From Burkholderia pyrrocinia (GTDB lineage: Bacteria > Pseudomonadota > Gammaproteobacteria > Burkholderiales > Burkholderiaceae): DNA of 64,000 nucleotides. Positions 53,899 through 63,000 of the stretch are shown piece after piece (the stretch's first letter is position 1; the number at the start of each line of letters is the position of its first letter). The stretch is from assembly GCF_003330765.1 (NCBI RefSeq), contig NZ_CP024902.1:1984001-2048000 (forward strand), read 5' to 3'. The position numbers were made by a program, and so were the translations under genes. A model generated the notes under the pieces. It was not told where the DNA came from. It searched no databases and saw nothing but the letters and a program-made list of their open reading frames with translations.

Positions 53899-53923
53899 AA
53901 GCCCCCGGGGGCACCAGGGGCTT
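53899..53923 (-). repeat. Stem-loop between potF and potG
   Basis: AAGCCCC (53899-53905) and GGGGCTT (53917-53923) enclose a GC-rich loop, in the 86-bp gap between potF and potG. On the minus strand the stem is followed by TGTTCG, so termination would be weak. Such hairpins often raise the amount of the upstream binding-protein message relative to the transporter genes. Confidence 0.5.
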
Positions 53924-53951
53924 CATGACTGCTGGCTCACTGCGGCTCGCG

Positions 53952-55046
53952 TCAGCGGCCCGATTTCAGCTCGGTCCACAGACGCGTCTGCAGGCGCTGG
54001 ATTTCAGGCGGCAGCGGCTTGAGCAGGAACAGCGTCTTCACGACGTCGGCCGGCGGGTAGACGGCCGGGTCGTTCGCGACGTCGGGCCGCACGTACTTGC
54101 GCGCCTCGGCGTTTGCGCTCGGGTAGTACACCGCGTTCGTGATCGCCGCGTGCACCTTCGGATCCTCGATGTAGTTGATCCACTGAAGCGCGGCATCCTT
54201 GTTCTTCGCGTCCTTCGGGATCGCCATCACGTCGAACCACACCGGCGCGCCGCCCTTCGGAATGTAGTACTCGATCTTGTACGGCTTCTTCGCCTCGATC
54301 GCGCGATGCTTCGCGATCACGACGTCGCCCGACCAGCCGTACGCGAAGCAGATGTCGCCGCCGACCAGGTCGTTGATGTAGCCCGACGAGTTGAATTGCG
54401 TGATGTATGGGCGGATCTTCTTCAGCACTTCCATCGCGGCCTTGTAGTCGGCCGGGTTCGTGCTCATCGGATCCTTGCCGATGTAGTGCAGCGCCGCCGC
54501 AAACATCTGGTCGGGTGCGTCGAGCACCGACACGCCGCAGGTCTTCAGCTTCGCGAGGTTTTCCGGCTTGAACAGGATGTCCCAGTTGTCGAGCGGCACC
54601 TTGCCGAGCGCCTGCTGCGCCTTCGTCAGGTTGTACGCGAGACCCGTCGTGCCGTACGCCCAGGGCACCGAGAACTTGTTGCCGGGGTCCGCACCGGCGA
54701 CGAGCGCCATCAGTTGCGGATCGAGATACTTGAGGTTCGGCAGCTTCGACTTGTCGAGCGGCGCGAAGATGCCGGCGGCGATCTGCTTGCCCGCATAGTT
54801 GCTGGTCGGCACGACGATGTCGTAGCCCGAGCTGCCCGTCAGCAGCTTCGCCTGCAGCGTGTCGTCGCTGTCGTAGTTGTCGTAGCGGACCTTGACGCCC
54901 GTCTGCTTCTCGAAGTTCGGGATCGTGTCCTTCGCAATGTAGTCCGACCAGTTATAGATATTAAGCTGCGTATCCTTCGCCGCTGCCGCCGATGCACCCA
55001 CGCACAGCGCGAGCGCTGCGAACCGGCCCACTACCTTTGCTTTCAT
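53952..55046 (-). CDS. potF: Putrescine-binding periplasmic protein PotF
   Basis: 364 residues. Cleavable signal peptide (MKAKVVGRFAALALCVGASA, cut near residue 23), followed by the polyamine-binding family segments LNIYNWSDYIAKDTIPNFEK, DIVVPTSNYAGKQIAAG and AYGTTGLAYN. PotF delivers putrescine to the PotGHI importer. First gene of the operon. The C-terminal residues are Arg-rich, as is usual. Confidence 0.95.
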   Translation of the reverse strand: MKAKVVGRFAALALCVGASAAAAKDTQLNIYNWSDYIAKDTIPNFEKQTGVKVRYDNYDSDDTLQAKLLTGSSGYDIVVPTSNYAGKQIAAGIFAPLDKSKLPNLKYLDPQLMALVAGADPGNKFSVPWAYGTTGLAYNLTKAQQALGKVPLDNWDILFKPENLAKLKTCGVSVLDAPDQMFAAALHYIGKDPMSTNPADYKAAMEVLKKIRPYITQFNSSGYINDLVGGDICFAYGWSGDVVIAKHRAIEAKKPYKIEYYIPKGGAPVWFDVMAIPKDAKNKDAALQWINYIEDPKVHAAITNAVYYPSANAEARKYVRPDVANDPAVYPPADVVKTLFLLKPLPPEIQRLQTRLWTELKSGR

Positions 55047-55471
55047 CCCGTTCTCCCTCCGACCGGACCGCTTGTCCGGCTGCCGTCTGCCTCGTCACGG
55101 CGGCGCACTCTGGCGCTCCGCCCCTCGAAAACCCCGAACGCTACCACCATTCGCGCTCCGTCACAAAAAAATCATGCCGGTGTCGCGCAAACGGAACAGA
55201 TTCCCGCCGACGGCCGGTCAGGCCGCCCGTGCGACGGGGCGTTCCGGGGAATTCTATCGGGTAATCGGCGGCTGTCCACCGGGAAAAACAGGTGGAGGCG
55301 AAACCGCGTTCGCGTGCCGGACGCGCGGACCGTTCGGCGGCTGCGTGCGCCGGACGCCCGGTCGTACTGTCACGAACCTGCGCCGGTACAGCATGCCGGC
55401 CGCACCCGCCCGACCGACCGGCCGCGATGCATTAAAATGGCGGCTGACGATTCAACTGTGCGAACCTTCCG
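55047..55471. other. Intergenic region upstream of potF
   Basis: 425 bp between the potF start and the DUF1289 gene. It contains a run of A residues (TCACAAAAAAATCATG, near 55165) that could be an UP element or part of the potF promoter on the minus strand. No gene or clear hairpin found. Confidence 0.45.
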
Positions 55472-55675
55472 ATGGCCTCCAATCTCCACGACCTGCCCGA
55501 CAGCCCCTGCATCGGCGTGTGCTCGACCCTCTTCGACGAAGTCTGCAAGGGCTGCGGCCGCACGGCCGGCGAAGTGTCGAACTGGGTGTTCCTGAGCGAC
55601 GACGAAAAGCGCGTGGTATGGGAGCGCATCACGCGCGAAGGCACCGCGATGCGCTTCCAGTACGACAAGCTGTAA
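55472..55675 (+). CDS. DUF1289 zinc-ribbon-like protein
   Basis: 67 residues. Four Cys (SPCIGVCST and CKGCGR, near residues 13, 17, 26 and 29) define DUF1289, whose members are small cytosolic proteins thought to bind metal. Function unknown. The gene stands alone, with the OmpW terminator immediately downstream on the other strand. Confidence 0.92.
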   Translation: MASNLHDLPDSPCIGVCSTLFDEVCKGCGRTAGEVSNWVFLSDDEKRVVWERITREGTAMRFQYDKL

Positions 55676-55686
55676 ATCCGCCACGC

Positions 55687-55719
55687 AAAAAAAGAGCGGC
55701 ATGCCGACCGCCATGCCGC
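55687..55719 (-). terminator. Rho-independent terminator of ompW
   Basis: GCGGCATG (55696-55703) and CATGCCGC (55712-55719) form an 8-bp stem; on the minus strand it is followed by TCTTTTTTT (complement of the A-run at 55687-55693). Lies 30 bp after the ompW stop. Confidence 0.85.
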
Positions 55720-55749
55720 CAACCCCAACTCTGTTCTTTCCCGCCGCGT

Positions 55750-56391
55750 CTAGAACTTCATCCCGACGCCCACGCCGACGATCAGCGGATCGATGTGCAG
55801 CGTGCCGATGCCCTTGTCACCGAGCGTCGCATCGGTGCTCATCCAGATCTTCTTCACGTCGACGTTCACGAACACCTTCTTCGTCACCTGCACGTCCACG
55901 CCGAACTGCAGCGCGGGGCCGAAGCTGCTCTTGTCGATCGACACGCCCTGCCCGCCGACGTTGAGCCCGTTGTTGTAGAAGTACGTGTAGTTCAACCCCG
56001 CGCCGACGTACGGACGCACCTTGCCGGCATGGTTGAAGTGATACTGCAGCAGCAGCGTCGGCGGCAGCACGCCCACGCCGCCGAGATTGCCGAGGCTCGA
56101 CGTCATCTGGTGTCGCGACGTGCCGAGGATCAACTCGACACCGAGGTAATCGCGGATCATGTACGTGAAGTCGAGCTCGGGCACGATCGCGTTGTTCACG
56201 CCGACGTTGAGCGCGCCCAGCGTGTCGCTCGCGCGCTCGTTCGGCTGGATGCTGATCGCGCGAAGCCGAACCAGTACGTCACCCTGGTTGATGCCGTCGC
56301 CCGGCGACGCCGCGTGCGACAGCGAAGGTATCGCGACGAAGCTTGCCGCGACGGCGGCAGCGGTGACACAAGTTCGAATCGTTTTATGCAT
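55750..56391 (-). CDS. ompW: OmpW-family outer-membrane porin
   Basis: 213 residues. Signal peptide (MHKTIRTCVTAAAVAASFVA, cut after SHA) and eight beta-strands of the OmpW barrel (NQGDVLVRLRAISIQPNE, ELDFTYMIRDYLGVELI, PTLLLQYHF, DPLIVGVGVGMKF ending with the terminal Phe of porins). OmpW transports small hydrophobic molecules and is often oxygen- or stress-regulated. Start at ATG 56391 with GGGGGT upstream; see the FNR-like box at 56447. Confidence 0.93.
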   Translation of the reverse strand: MHKTIRTCVTAAAVAASFVAIPSLSHAASPGDGINQGDVLVRLRAISIQPNERASDTLGALNVGVNNAIVPELDFTYMIRDYLGVELILGTSRHQMTSSLGNLGGVGVLPPTLLLQYHFNHAGKVRPYVGAGLNYTYFYNNGLNVGGQGVSIDKSSFGPALQFGVDVQVTKKVFVNVDVKKIWMSTDATLGDKGIGTLHIDPLIVGVGVGMKF

Positions 56392-56446
56392 GGTACGGAC
56401 CCCCAAGGAATGGTTTCCATTCTCCCTGTAGGGTCTTTTCGTCATC

Positions 56447-56460
56447 TTGATATCCGTCAA
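56447..56460 (-). promoter_or_regulatory. FNR/ANR-like box upstream of ompW
   Basis: TTGACGGATATCAA (minus strand; TTGAT-N4-GTCAA on the plus strand) differs from the FNR consensus TTGAT-N4-ATCAA at one base. Its centre lies about 41.5 bp upstream of a start site that would follow a GAGAAT -10 (56419-56424), as in class II FNR promoters. It overlaps the stop codon of the neighbouring gene. Confidence 0.55.
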
Positions 56461-57647
56461 GCCAGCGTAAACGTGGGACGGTTTGCCGCAGGCTCGCTCG
56501 CACAGCCCGTCAGCAGCAGGTCGAGCAAGTCGCGCACGCTGCGGATCGCTCGGCCGAACGGCAACGCTTCACGGCCGCGGAAGAACAGCCCGTTCGCGAC
56601 GTCGCCGCGCAACGCGGCCGCCAGCCGCGTGTCGATGCAGAAATGGCCGAACTTCTCGATGCCGTCGCGCAGGCCGCAGACGCTCAGGCATTCGAGCGCG
56701 GTCGGGCAGCGCTGCTTGAATGCGCCGAGCTTGTTGCGGATGCGCGTCTCGTTGCGCAGGTAACGATCGAGCCACGGCGTCTTCACCGCGCGCGCGGGCA
56801 GCCCCGTCACGCTGACGAATTCGACGATGTCGTCGGGCGTCGCCTCGGCGAGCACGCGCTTGAAGTCCGGATGCGCATCGCCCTCTTCCGTCACCGCGAA
56901 CGGCGTCCCGACCTGCACGCCGTTCGCGCCGGCCGCGAACGCCGCGCGCACCATGTCGTGACTGTTGATCCCGCCCGCCACGATCAGCGGGATCGTCTCC
57001 CGCGCGAGGCCGAGCGATGCCATCACCTGGGCGGTTTCGTCGAGCACGTGCGCGAAATCGAAACGAGGGTCGTGCATGTCGCCGATCTGCGTGACGCCGA
57101 GGTGGCCGCCCGCATGCGCAGGATGCTCGATCACGATCGCATCGGGCAGCCGCCCCTTCTTCATCCACTTCTTCAGCACCAGCGCGATCCCGCGGCTGTC
57201 CGACAGGATCGGGATCAGCGCGATGTCGTGTCCTTGCGTGAGATCGGGCAGATCGAGCGGCAGGCCCGCGCCCATCACGATCGCGTCCGCGCCTTCGTTG
57301 CACGCGACACGCACGTAGTCCGCATGTGCGCTCACCGCCTTCATCACGTTGACCGCGATCATCCCGCGCCCTTCGCCGTAGGTCTTCGCGAGACGGATCT
57401 CGCGTGCCAGCGCGTCGAGGTTCGCGGCTTCGAGCGTCGCGCGATCGGGTTGCGCGCGGCAACGCGCGAGCAAGTCGGCATGATGGTGGCGCAGGTCGAT
57501 GCTCGCGATCGTGCCGACCGCGCCTTCGCGCGCGACGCTGCCCGCCAGCCGGTGCGCGGAGATACCGACGCCCATGCCGCCCTGCACGACAGGCAGCAAG
57601 GTGCGGCCGCGAATCGTCAGCGGCGGAAAGGAAGTGCGTACGGTCAT
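56457..57647 (-). CDS. Nitronate monooxygenase-like FMN enzyme (NPD family)
   Basis: 396 residues. N-terminal FMN site VVQGGMGVGISAHRLAG (near 20), GMIAVNVMKA near 95, IVEHPAHAGGHLG (catalytic His near 182), and GGINSHDMVRAAFAAGANGV near 235. This is the NPD/FabK-related class that includes nitronate monooxygenase and enoyl-ACP reductase-like enzymes. The C terminus, with four Cys (RCPTALECLSVCG), is longer than in most NMOs. Start at 57647. Confidence 0.85.
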   Translation of the reverse strand: MTVRTSFPPLTIRGRTLLPVVQGGMGVGISAHRLAGSVAREGAVGTIASIDLRHHHADLLARCRAQPDRATLEAANLDALAREIRLAKTYGEGRGMIAVNVMKAVSAHADYVRVACNEGADAIVMGAGLPLDLPDLTQGHDIALIPILSDSRGIALVLKKWMKKGRLPDAIVIEHPAHAGGHLGVTQIGDMHDPRFDFAHVLDETAQVMASLGLARETIPLIVAGGINSHDMVRAAFAAGANGVQVGTPFAVTEEGDAHPDFKRVLAEATPDDIVEFVSVTGLPARAVKTPWLDRYLRNETRIRNKLGAFKQRCPTALECLSVCGLRDGIEKFGHFCIDTRLAAALRGDVANGLFFRGREALPFGRAIRSVRDLLDLLLTGCASEPAANRPTFTLA

Positions 57648-57720
57648 CTGAAACCTCGTCGGAACATCGGAACCGCGATGATCGACGATCCACAGCCACG
57701 CACCTTGACGGCCGTCAATA

Positions 57721-57747
57721 AAAAAACGGCACGCGAGCGTGCCGTTT
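57721..57747 (-). terminator. Rho-independent terminator of the aldehyde dehydrogenase gene
   Basis: AAACGGCACGC (57724-57734) and GCGTGCCGTTT (57737-57747) form an 11-bp stem with a 2-nt loop. On the minus strand the stem is followed by TTTTTT (complement of the A-run at 57718-57726), so it terminates the aldehyde dehydrogenase gene. Confidence 0.85.
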
Positions 57748-57770
57748 CCGGTTCGTGCGGCGCGAAGCGC

Positions 57771-59207
57771 TCAGGCCGGCTTCGCCGCCTTGAGCTGCAT
57801 CGACTTGTACTCGAGATACTCTTCGAGCCCGTACGCGCCGTTCTCGCGGCCGTACCCGGACTGCTTGTAGCCGCCGAACGGCGCGGCCATGTTCCACACG
57901 CCGCCGTTGATGTCGACCTGCCCCGTGCGGATGCGGCGCGCGACGCGCATCGCACGCTCGTCGCTGCCGGCCCACACCGCGCCGCCAAGCCCGTACGGCG
58001 AATCGTTCGCGATGCGCACGGCTTCGTCTTCGTCGCGGTACGTGATGATCGACAGCACCGGCCCGAAGATTTCCTCCTGCGCGATCGTCGAGGTCGGATC
58101 GACGCGGCCGAACACGGTCGGCTTCACGAAGAAGCCTTTCGCGAGGCCGTCCGGCAGGCCCGTGCCGCCCGTCACGAGTTCCGCGCCGTCGTCGATCCCG
58201 CGCTGGATGTACGACTGCACGCGTTGTTGCTGCACGGCCGACGCGAGCGCGCCGAGACGCGTCGTCTCCTGCCGCGGATCGGCCGGAACGTACGCTTCGG
58301 CCGCGACCTTCGCGAGTTCGCGCGCCTCTTCATAGCGCGCTTCCGGCACGAGCATCCGCGTGTGCGCCGAGCAGGTCTGGCCCGCGTTCAGGTAGCACGC
58401 GTTGACCGTCCCCTTCACGGCTGCCGCGAAATCCGCGTCGTCGAGAATCACGGATGCCGACTTGCCGCCCAACTCGAGCGCGACGCGCTTGACGCTCGCG
58501 GCCGCCAGTTCGGCCACGCGCTTGCCCGCGCGCGTCGAGCCGGTAAACGACACCATGTCGACATCGGGATCGGTGGCCAGCACCTCGCCGACGACCGGGC
58601 CGTAGCCGCACACGAGATTGAACACGCCGGCCGGCAGCCCCGCTTCATGGATCGCCTCGGCGAGCATGAACGCGTTGAGCGGCGCGATCTCGGTCGGCTT
58701 CAGCACGACCGTGCAGCCGGCCGCGAGTGCCGGCGCGACCTTCAGCGTGATCTGGTTCAGCGGATAGTTCCACGGCGTGATCGCCGCGACGACGCCGACC
58801 GGCTCGCGCACCACCAGCGAATTGCCGACCTTCGCCTCGAATTCGAACGACTCGGCGAGCTTGGCATACGCGTTCCAGTTGTAGATCGGGCCGCCGACCT
58901 GGACCGCGCGCGACAGCTTGATCGGCATTCCGACTTCGCCCGTGATCGACTGTGCGAGTTCCTCGCTGCGCGCCTGCAGGTTCTCGGCGATCTTGCGCAG
59001 GTAGCCTGCGCGCGTCGCGGGCGGCGTCGCGGCCCACGCGTCGAACGCAGCGCGCGCAGCGCGAATTGCATCCTGCGCGTCGGACGGCAGGCCTTCCGGA
59101 ATCCGGCCGATCACGGCCTCGGTGCCCGAATCGATCACGTCGATCGTGCCGGTGCCCGCCGGTGTGCGCCATGCGCCGTCGATATAGAACTGATCGTAGA
59201 TTTTCAT
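57771..59207 (-). CDS. NAD(P)-dependent aldehyde dehydrogenase
   Basis: 478 residues. Catalytic Cys in [11 protein letters not shown] (near 285), catalytic Glu in ALELGGKSA (near 253), and the Rossmann loop [12 protein letters not shown] near 230. Oxidises aldehydes to acids. The sequence resembles the Burkholderia vanillin/benzaldehyde-like and general ALDH groups; no substrate assignment is possible. Independent transcription is suggested by its own terminator. Confidence 0.93.
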   Translation of the reverse strand: MKIYDQFYIDGAWRTPAGTGTIDVIDSGTEAVIGRIPEGLPSDAQDAIRAARAAFDAWAATPPATRAGYLRKIAENLQARSEELAQSITGEVGMPIKLSRAVQVGGPIYNWNAYAKLAESFEFEAKVGNSLVVREPVGVVAAITPWNYPLNQITLKVAPALAAGCTVVLKPTEIAPLNAFMLAEAIHEAGLPAGVFNLVCGYGPVVGEVLATDPDVDMVSFTGSTRAGKRVAELAAASVKRVALELGGKSASVILDDADFAAAVKGTVNACYLNAGQTCSAHTRMLVPEARYEEARELAKVAAEAYVPADPRQETTRLGALASAVQQQRVQSYIQRGIDDGAELVTGGTGLPDGLAKGFFVKPTVFGRVDPTSTIAQEEIFGPVLSIITYRDEDEAVRIANDSPYGLGGAVWAGSDERAMRVARRIRTGQVDINGGVWNMAAPFGGYKQSGYGRENGAYGLEEYLEYKSMQLKAAKPA

Positions 59208-59337
59208 CGTCGTTTCCTGTCTCCCGGAAAGGGAACATTCTAACCATCCGCACCACTCCGGGTGCGCCGCATGGCCCGCATCGTGCTATGTTTTTAGTAT
59301 CGACGCCGGCTTCCGCGGCCTGGGCCGCCCGGAATCG

Positions 59338-59724
59338 ATGCCTTTCGTGAGCGCTGCCATGACCGACGCATCCCATACCCTCGGCTCACAGGACCGCCTG
59401 GAGCTGCTTTGCTGGCTCACCTGCGGCAATCTCGGCGCGTTTTACCTCAACGAAGCGTGGCCGGACGCCACGTTCCAGGTCCAGGCGGCACACCGCTGGC
59501 TCGACCACCATCTGCGGCAGGCCGACTGGCTTGCGATCGCAAAGCTGGCCGCGCTCGCGCAGGACATCGCGAAACGGCACGCCGGCTTCGTCGACGCGCC
59601 GTGGGCGCGCGACGCGGTCGAGGAAATCGTCGATACCGACGATCTCGACTATCGGGCGAAACTCGTGCAATGGGTGTACGAAGACTGCTGCAAGGCGCTG
59701 GCCGACAAGCGGCTCGCGGATTGA
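59338..59724 (+). CDS. Small protein of unknown function
   Basis: 128 residues, cytosolic. Rich in Trp, Ala, Leu and Asp with regular heptad-like helices (HRWLDHHLRQADWLAIAKLA), suggesting an all-helical fold. No domain recognised. The start could also be GTG 59347 or ATG 59359; 59338 keeps the longest open frame. No close neighbour on this strand. Confidence 0.6.
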   Translation: MPFVSAAMTDASHTLGSQDRLELLCWLTCGNLGAFYLNEAWPDATFQVQAAHRWLDHHLRQADWLAIAKLAALAQDIAKRHAGFVDAPWARDAVEEIVDTDDLDYRAKLVQWVYEDCCKALADKRLAD

Positions 59725-60003
59725 CGCGCGCCTCGGGCGCAGCCGGCAGCGCGGCATGCGGAAGGCAGCTAGGCGGCTGGCCGGTCTGCATCGGCAACCG
59801 CCGTGAATCGTCGGCACGCAACGCGCGCGTGGCCTGACAATTTCCCTGCACCGGGCGACGGATCGGACGATAGTCGCCGAAACAACGCACCGGGCATGGC
59901 GACGCGCCGCATCGGCGGCGAAATGCATGCGCGGGCGGCGGTCACACGGCTTGCGCCGCCGTTCGATATCGTGCGCACCGTCACAAAGCGCACGCCCCCG
60001 CGC

Positions 60004-60486
60004 TTACAGCAGCGATTTCCCTTGCGCCAGCACCTTGTCGCAGATCTGCTTCGTCACCTGCTGCTTCAGGCCGCCGCCGCTCAGGTCGAGCTTGTTGCCG
60101 TTGCCGGCATCGAGCACCCCGCTCGCGCCGCTGGTGTAGCTGCTGTCGGACGATGCATTGCCGCCGAGCTTGCCCATCAGCGCGTCCTTCACCGACGATG
60201 CGCCGCCGGACGCGCCGCCGAGATAGTTGTTCTGGATGCAGAACTGCAGCAGGCCCGCGACGTTGCCGGTGCTGCCCGGCATCAGCGACGAACCGCCGCC
60301 GCCCGTCAACGCGCCGCCAAGGCCGCCGAGATTACCGAGCGCGCCGCCGGCGCTGCTGCCCGAGTCGCCACCGCCGCCCCCGACCTGTTTCAGGACATCG
60401 CCAAGCTGCGCATGGGCCACCGAAAACGGCGCGAGCAATCCGATCAGCGCGCCGGCAACGGTCGCGCGGTATAGACGTGCATTCAT
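60004..60486 (-). CDS. DUF2501 (YjjA-like) secreted protein
   Basis: 160 residues. A signal peptide (VAGALIGLLAPFSVAHAQ, cut after AHA) precedes a Gly/Ser-rich segment (about residues 37-75) and a DUF2501-like C-terminal part (GGLKQQVTKQICDKVLAQGK, with a pair of Cys). E. coli YjjA belongs to this family; function unknown. Start 60486 chosen as the signal-peptide Met; frame open to 60534. Confidence 0.85.
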   Translation of the reverse strand: MNARLYRATVAGALIGLLAPFSVAHAQLGDVLKQVGGGGGDSGSSAGGALGNLGGLGGALTGGGGSSLMPGSTGNVAGLLQFCIQNNYLGGASGGASSVKDALMGKLGGNASSDSSYTSGASGVLDAGNGNKLDLSGGGLKQQVTKQICDKVLAQGKSLL

Positions 60487-60771
60487 GTGAAGCCTCCCGG
60501 TTGTGACTGAGTGAGTACCGCGAATCGAATCCAAGGATACTCAATCAACCCGTGCATGACAGCCTTCGTGCGCGGCCTGAAAGGTCAGGCATCGTGATAT
60601 CGCGGCGATTTGACAATACTTGACGGGGTGCCGTGTCCGGTACCCCCGGTTCGACGCGCGAGTCGATTGCACCCGCTCGCAATCGCCATTCCGTTTCGCC
60701 GCCGCGCGCGAAGCGTCATAGAATCGTCGTCGTCGGCCATTCGGACCATCCGGCCCGATCTCACACCGAAC

Positions 60772-61344
60772 ATGAAGGACACTCGCGTGGCGCTCGCCTA
60801 CCGATTTCTACTGATCGCCGGCGCATCGACCGCGCTGATTGCCGGTTCCGGCGCCGCCCGCGCGGCACCCGCGCCCGCAGCGGCGGCTACCGTGGCGTGC
60901 CCGTCGCCTTCGTTCGACCGCTATCCGGCACCCGCCGCAAGCGCGCCGCGAAAGCCGGCCGCGGCGCCCCGGCTGACCAGCAAGGAGGCCCACCTCTACC
61001 GCACCGTCATTCGCGACGCATTCACGCAACCGGCCAATTTTGCCGGCCACTATCGCGTCGCGATCTGGGGTTGCGGAACGGATTGCCGGAATTTCGCGAT
61101 CGTCGACAAGTACACCGGCGCGACGTACACGATGCCCGGCGTGAAGGCTATCTCGGGCGTCATGGGCAACGACGACGAACGCGTCGATTTCCGCGCCGGC
61201 AGTGCGCTGCTGATCGTCGCGGGCTGCTTCAACGACGACTGCGACGACAACAACGCGAAGGCCGCACGGTTCTTCTACGAATGGACCGGCACACGGTTGC
61301 GCCCAGCCGGCACCTGTCCGCTGGCCATCGAACCGCTCCAGTAG
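60772..61344 (+). CDS. Exported protein of unknown function
   Basis: 190 residues. A signal-like N terminus (LLIAGASTALIAGSGAARAA) is followed by a Pro/Ala-rich linker and a compact domain with six Cys in the mature part, including WGCGTDCRNFAIV and AGCFNDDCDDN, likely disulfide-bonded in the periplasm. No family recognised; related proteins appear to be common in Burkholderia. Possible start at ATG 60772 or GTG 60787. Confidence 0.65.
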   Translation: MKDTRVALAYRFLLIAGASTALIAGSGAARAAPAPAAAATVACPSPSFDRYPAPAASAPRKPAAAPRLTSKEAHLYRTVIRDAFTQPANFAGHYRVAIWGCGTDCRNFAIVDKYTGATYTMPGVKAISGVMGNDDERVDFRAGSALLIVAGCFNDDCDDNNAKAARFFYEWTGTRLRPAGTCPLAIEPLQ

Positions 61345-61426
61345 CCGGCCCGATCGATGCGCCAGCCGCCGCCCGGCACGACTTGCGCTATCGTTCCGGT
61401 ACCCCCTAACGGCGCGCCCACACGCG

Positions 61427-62002
61427 ATGTCAATTCACCTCAGTTTCGACGACGGACCCGGCCCTTCGACGCCGCCCTTGCTCGACGTACTGCGCGCCGC
61501 CTCATGCGAGGCAACCTTCTTCCTGCTCGGCAAGAACCTGACGGGCGCGCTCGACGTCGCGGCGAGGATGGCGCGCGAAGGCCATCGACTCGGCAATCAC
61601 ACCTATTCGCACGCAAGGCCGGGCGCGCTGGCAGACGACGTGCTGATCGACGAGATCGACGCGACTGACGCGCTGATTCGCGAGGCCTATCGCCGAGCCG
61701 GCGTTCCCGTGCCGGATGCAATTCCGTTGCGCCTCCCTTACGGGCTGGTGCCGCAAGACAATCGCACCGGCGTGCTTGCGCGTCTGCAGCGCAAACACAC
61801 GGGCTGGACCGCGATACTGGACGACTGGCAGCGCCCGGCGCCATCACCTCAGGCGCTGTTCGGTGCGATGTGCGCGCATGTCGACGCCAGCGCGGCACGG
61901 CATCGCGACGTGCTGTTCTGCATGCACGACGGATCGCGGCATGGAGAAGCCCGTCCCAACACAGTCGAAGCCGTGCGCCTGTTCCTGACTCGACAGGACT
62001 GA
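61427..62002 (+). CDS. Polysaccharide deacetylase-family protein (NodB-like)
   Basis: 191 residues. The NodB-domain motif SFDDGPGPST begins at residue 6 and the metal-binding His-x3-His pair is in NHTYSH near 58-62. No signal peptide is visible. Removes acyl groups from N-acetyl sugars or related amides. It is shorter than most, lacking the usual extra C-terminal elements but keeping the core barrel. The first of a plus-strand group at the right edge, although the next gene lies on the other strand. Confidence 0.85.
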   Translation: MSIHLSFDDGPGPSTPPLLDVLRAASCEATFFLLGKNLTGALDVAARMAREGHRLGNHTYSHARPGALADDVLIDEIDATDALIREAYRRAGVPVPDAIPLRLPYGLVPQDNRTGVLARLQRKHTGWTAILDDWQRPAPSPQALFGAMCAHVDASAARHRDVLFCMHDGSRHGEARPNTVEAVRLFLTRQD

Positions 62003-62009
62003 CGGCCGG

Positions 62010-62975
62010 TTAGCTTCCGGGCGCCGCGCCGTCCAGCAACTGCCGCCAGCCACCGAGAAATCCGATGCCGGGCCCCGGCATCCACAGGCCGCGCTGCGCA
62101 GCTTCCAGATGGATCAGCGTCTGGTCCGCACAGAACAGGGCCATCAGCGCATCGTGGTTGTCGCGCATCCAGTCCGGCACAGCATCGCGCCGCGTCGCTG
62201 CATAGGCCTGCAGGCCTGCGTCCCATCGCCATGCATCGAATACGAAGCGATCGTCCCTGCCCGCATCGCGCGACAGCGCAAACAGCGCAAAGGCCGCTTC
62301 GAGCCACTGCGCGCCCTGCCCGACATCGTCGAAATCGAGCACGCCATTCACCGCGCGGCCTACATACAGCAGGTTGCCCGCGTGATAGTCGCCGTGCAGC
62401 CAATGCACCGGCCCCGTCAGCCAGCGTGCCGCGGCGGCGAGATGCGCGCCGATCCGCCGGATCATCGTCTCGTAGTGGCTGCCCCAATCGCCCGGCAAGG
62501 ACGGCATCGCGCGCGCCGATACGCGCGCATGGCGCGCCGACAGCCACGCCAGCGGCGCCGATTCGCTTGCGGGTATCGCCTCCAATGCCGCATGCAGATG
62601 TGCCAGCGTGCGCATCGCATCGATCGCGCCCGCTTGCGCATCGTCGGGCAGGCCGGGACTGCCGTCGATATGCTCGAACAGATGCAGCCAGCTTCCATTG
62701 GGGGCCTGCGCACCGGATTGCGCGTCCACGGTCGGCCTCAGTCGCGGCAGCGCGGGCAGCATCGACGCTGTGCGCGGATGGCCGAGATGGTCGAGTATCG
62801 ACGCCTCGCGATGCACCTGCTCGACCGGTTTGCCGGACCACGACACGCGCAGCACCGCGTGGCCCGAATCGCACTCGACGAGATACGTTTTGTTAGTATG
62901 GCCCGACGACAGCGCCTGCATGCGCGCCGGCCTGATGTTCCAGTGCCGGTGAAGCCAAGGTTCCAGCGTTTTCAC
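62010..62975 (-). CDS. Aminoglycoside phosphotransferase (APH) family protein
   Basis: 321 residues. Brenner motif HGDYHAGNLL near 197 and the metal-binding DFDD segment near 216 show the protein-kinase-like APH fold. Members phosphorylate small molecules (antibiotics, homoserine, choline) or act as sugar kinases; the substrate is unknown. The GTG start at 62975 is supported by AGGAG four bases upstream. The frame could begin at ATG 63002, but that would overlap the divergent gene. Confidence 0.82.
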   Translation of the reverse strand: MKTLEPWLHRHWNIRPARMQALSSGHTNKTYLVECDSGHAVLRVSWSGKPVEQVHREASILDHLGHPRTASMLPALPRLRPTVDAQSGAQAPNGSWLHLFEHIDGSPGLPDDAQAGAIDAMRTLAHLHAALEAIPASESAPLAWLSARHARVSARAMPSLPGDWGSHYETMIRRIGAHLAAAARWLTGPVHWLHGDYHAGNLLYVGRAVNGVLDFDDVGQGAQWLEAAFALFALSRDAGRDDRFVFDAWRWDAGLQAYAATRRDAVPDWMRDNHDALMALFCADQTLIHLEAAQRGLWMPGPGIGFLGGWRQLLDGAAPGS

Positions 62976-63000
62976 GTCACTCCTACTCGTTGCATTGACC

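Noticed and set aside
59725..60003. Possible small gene in the 279-bp gap before the DUF2501 gene
   Set aside because: Only short frames without start signals; nothing supported.
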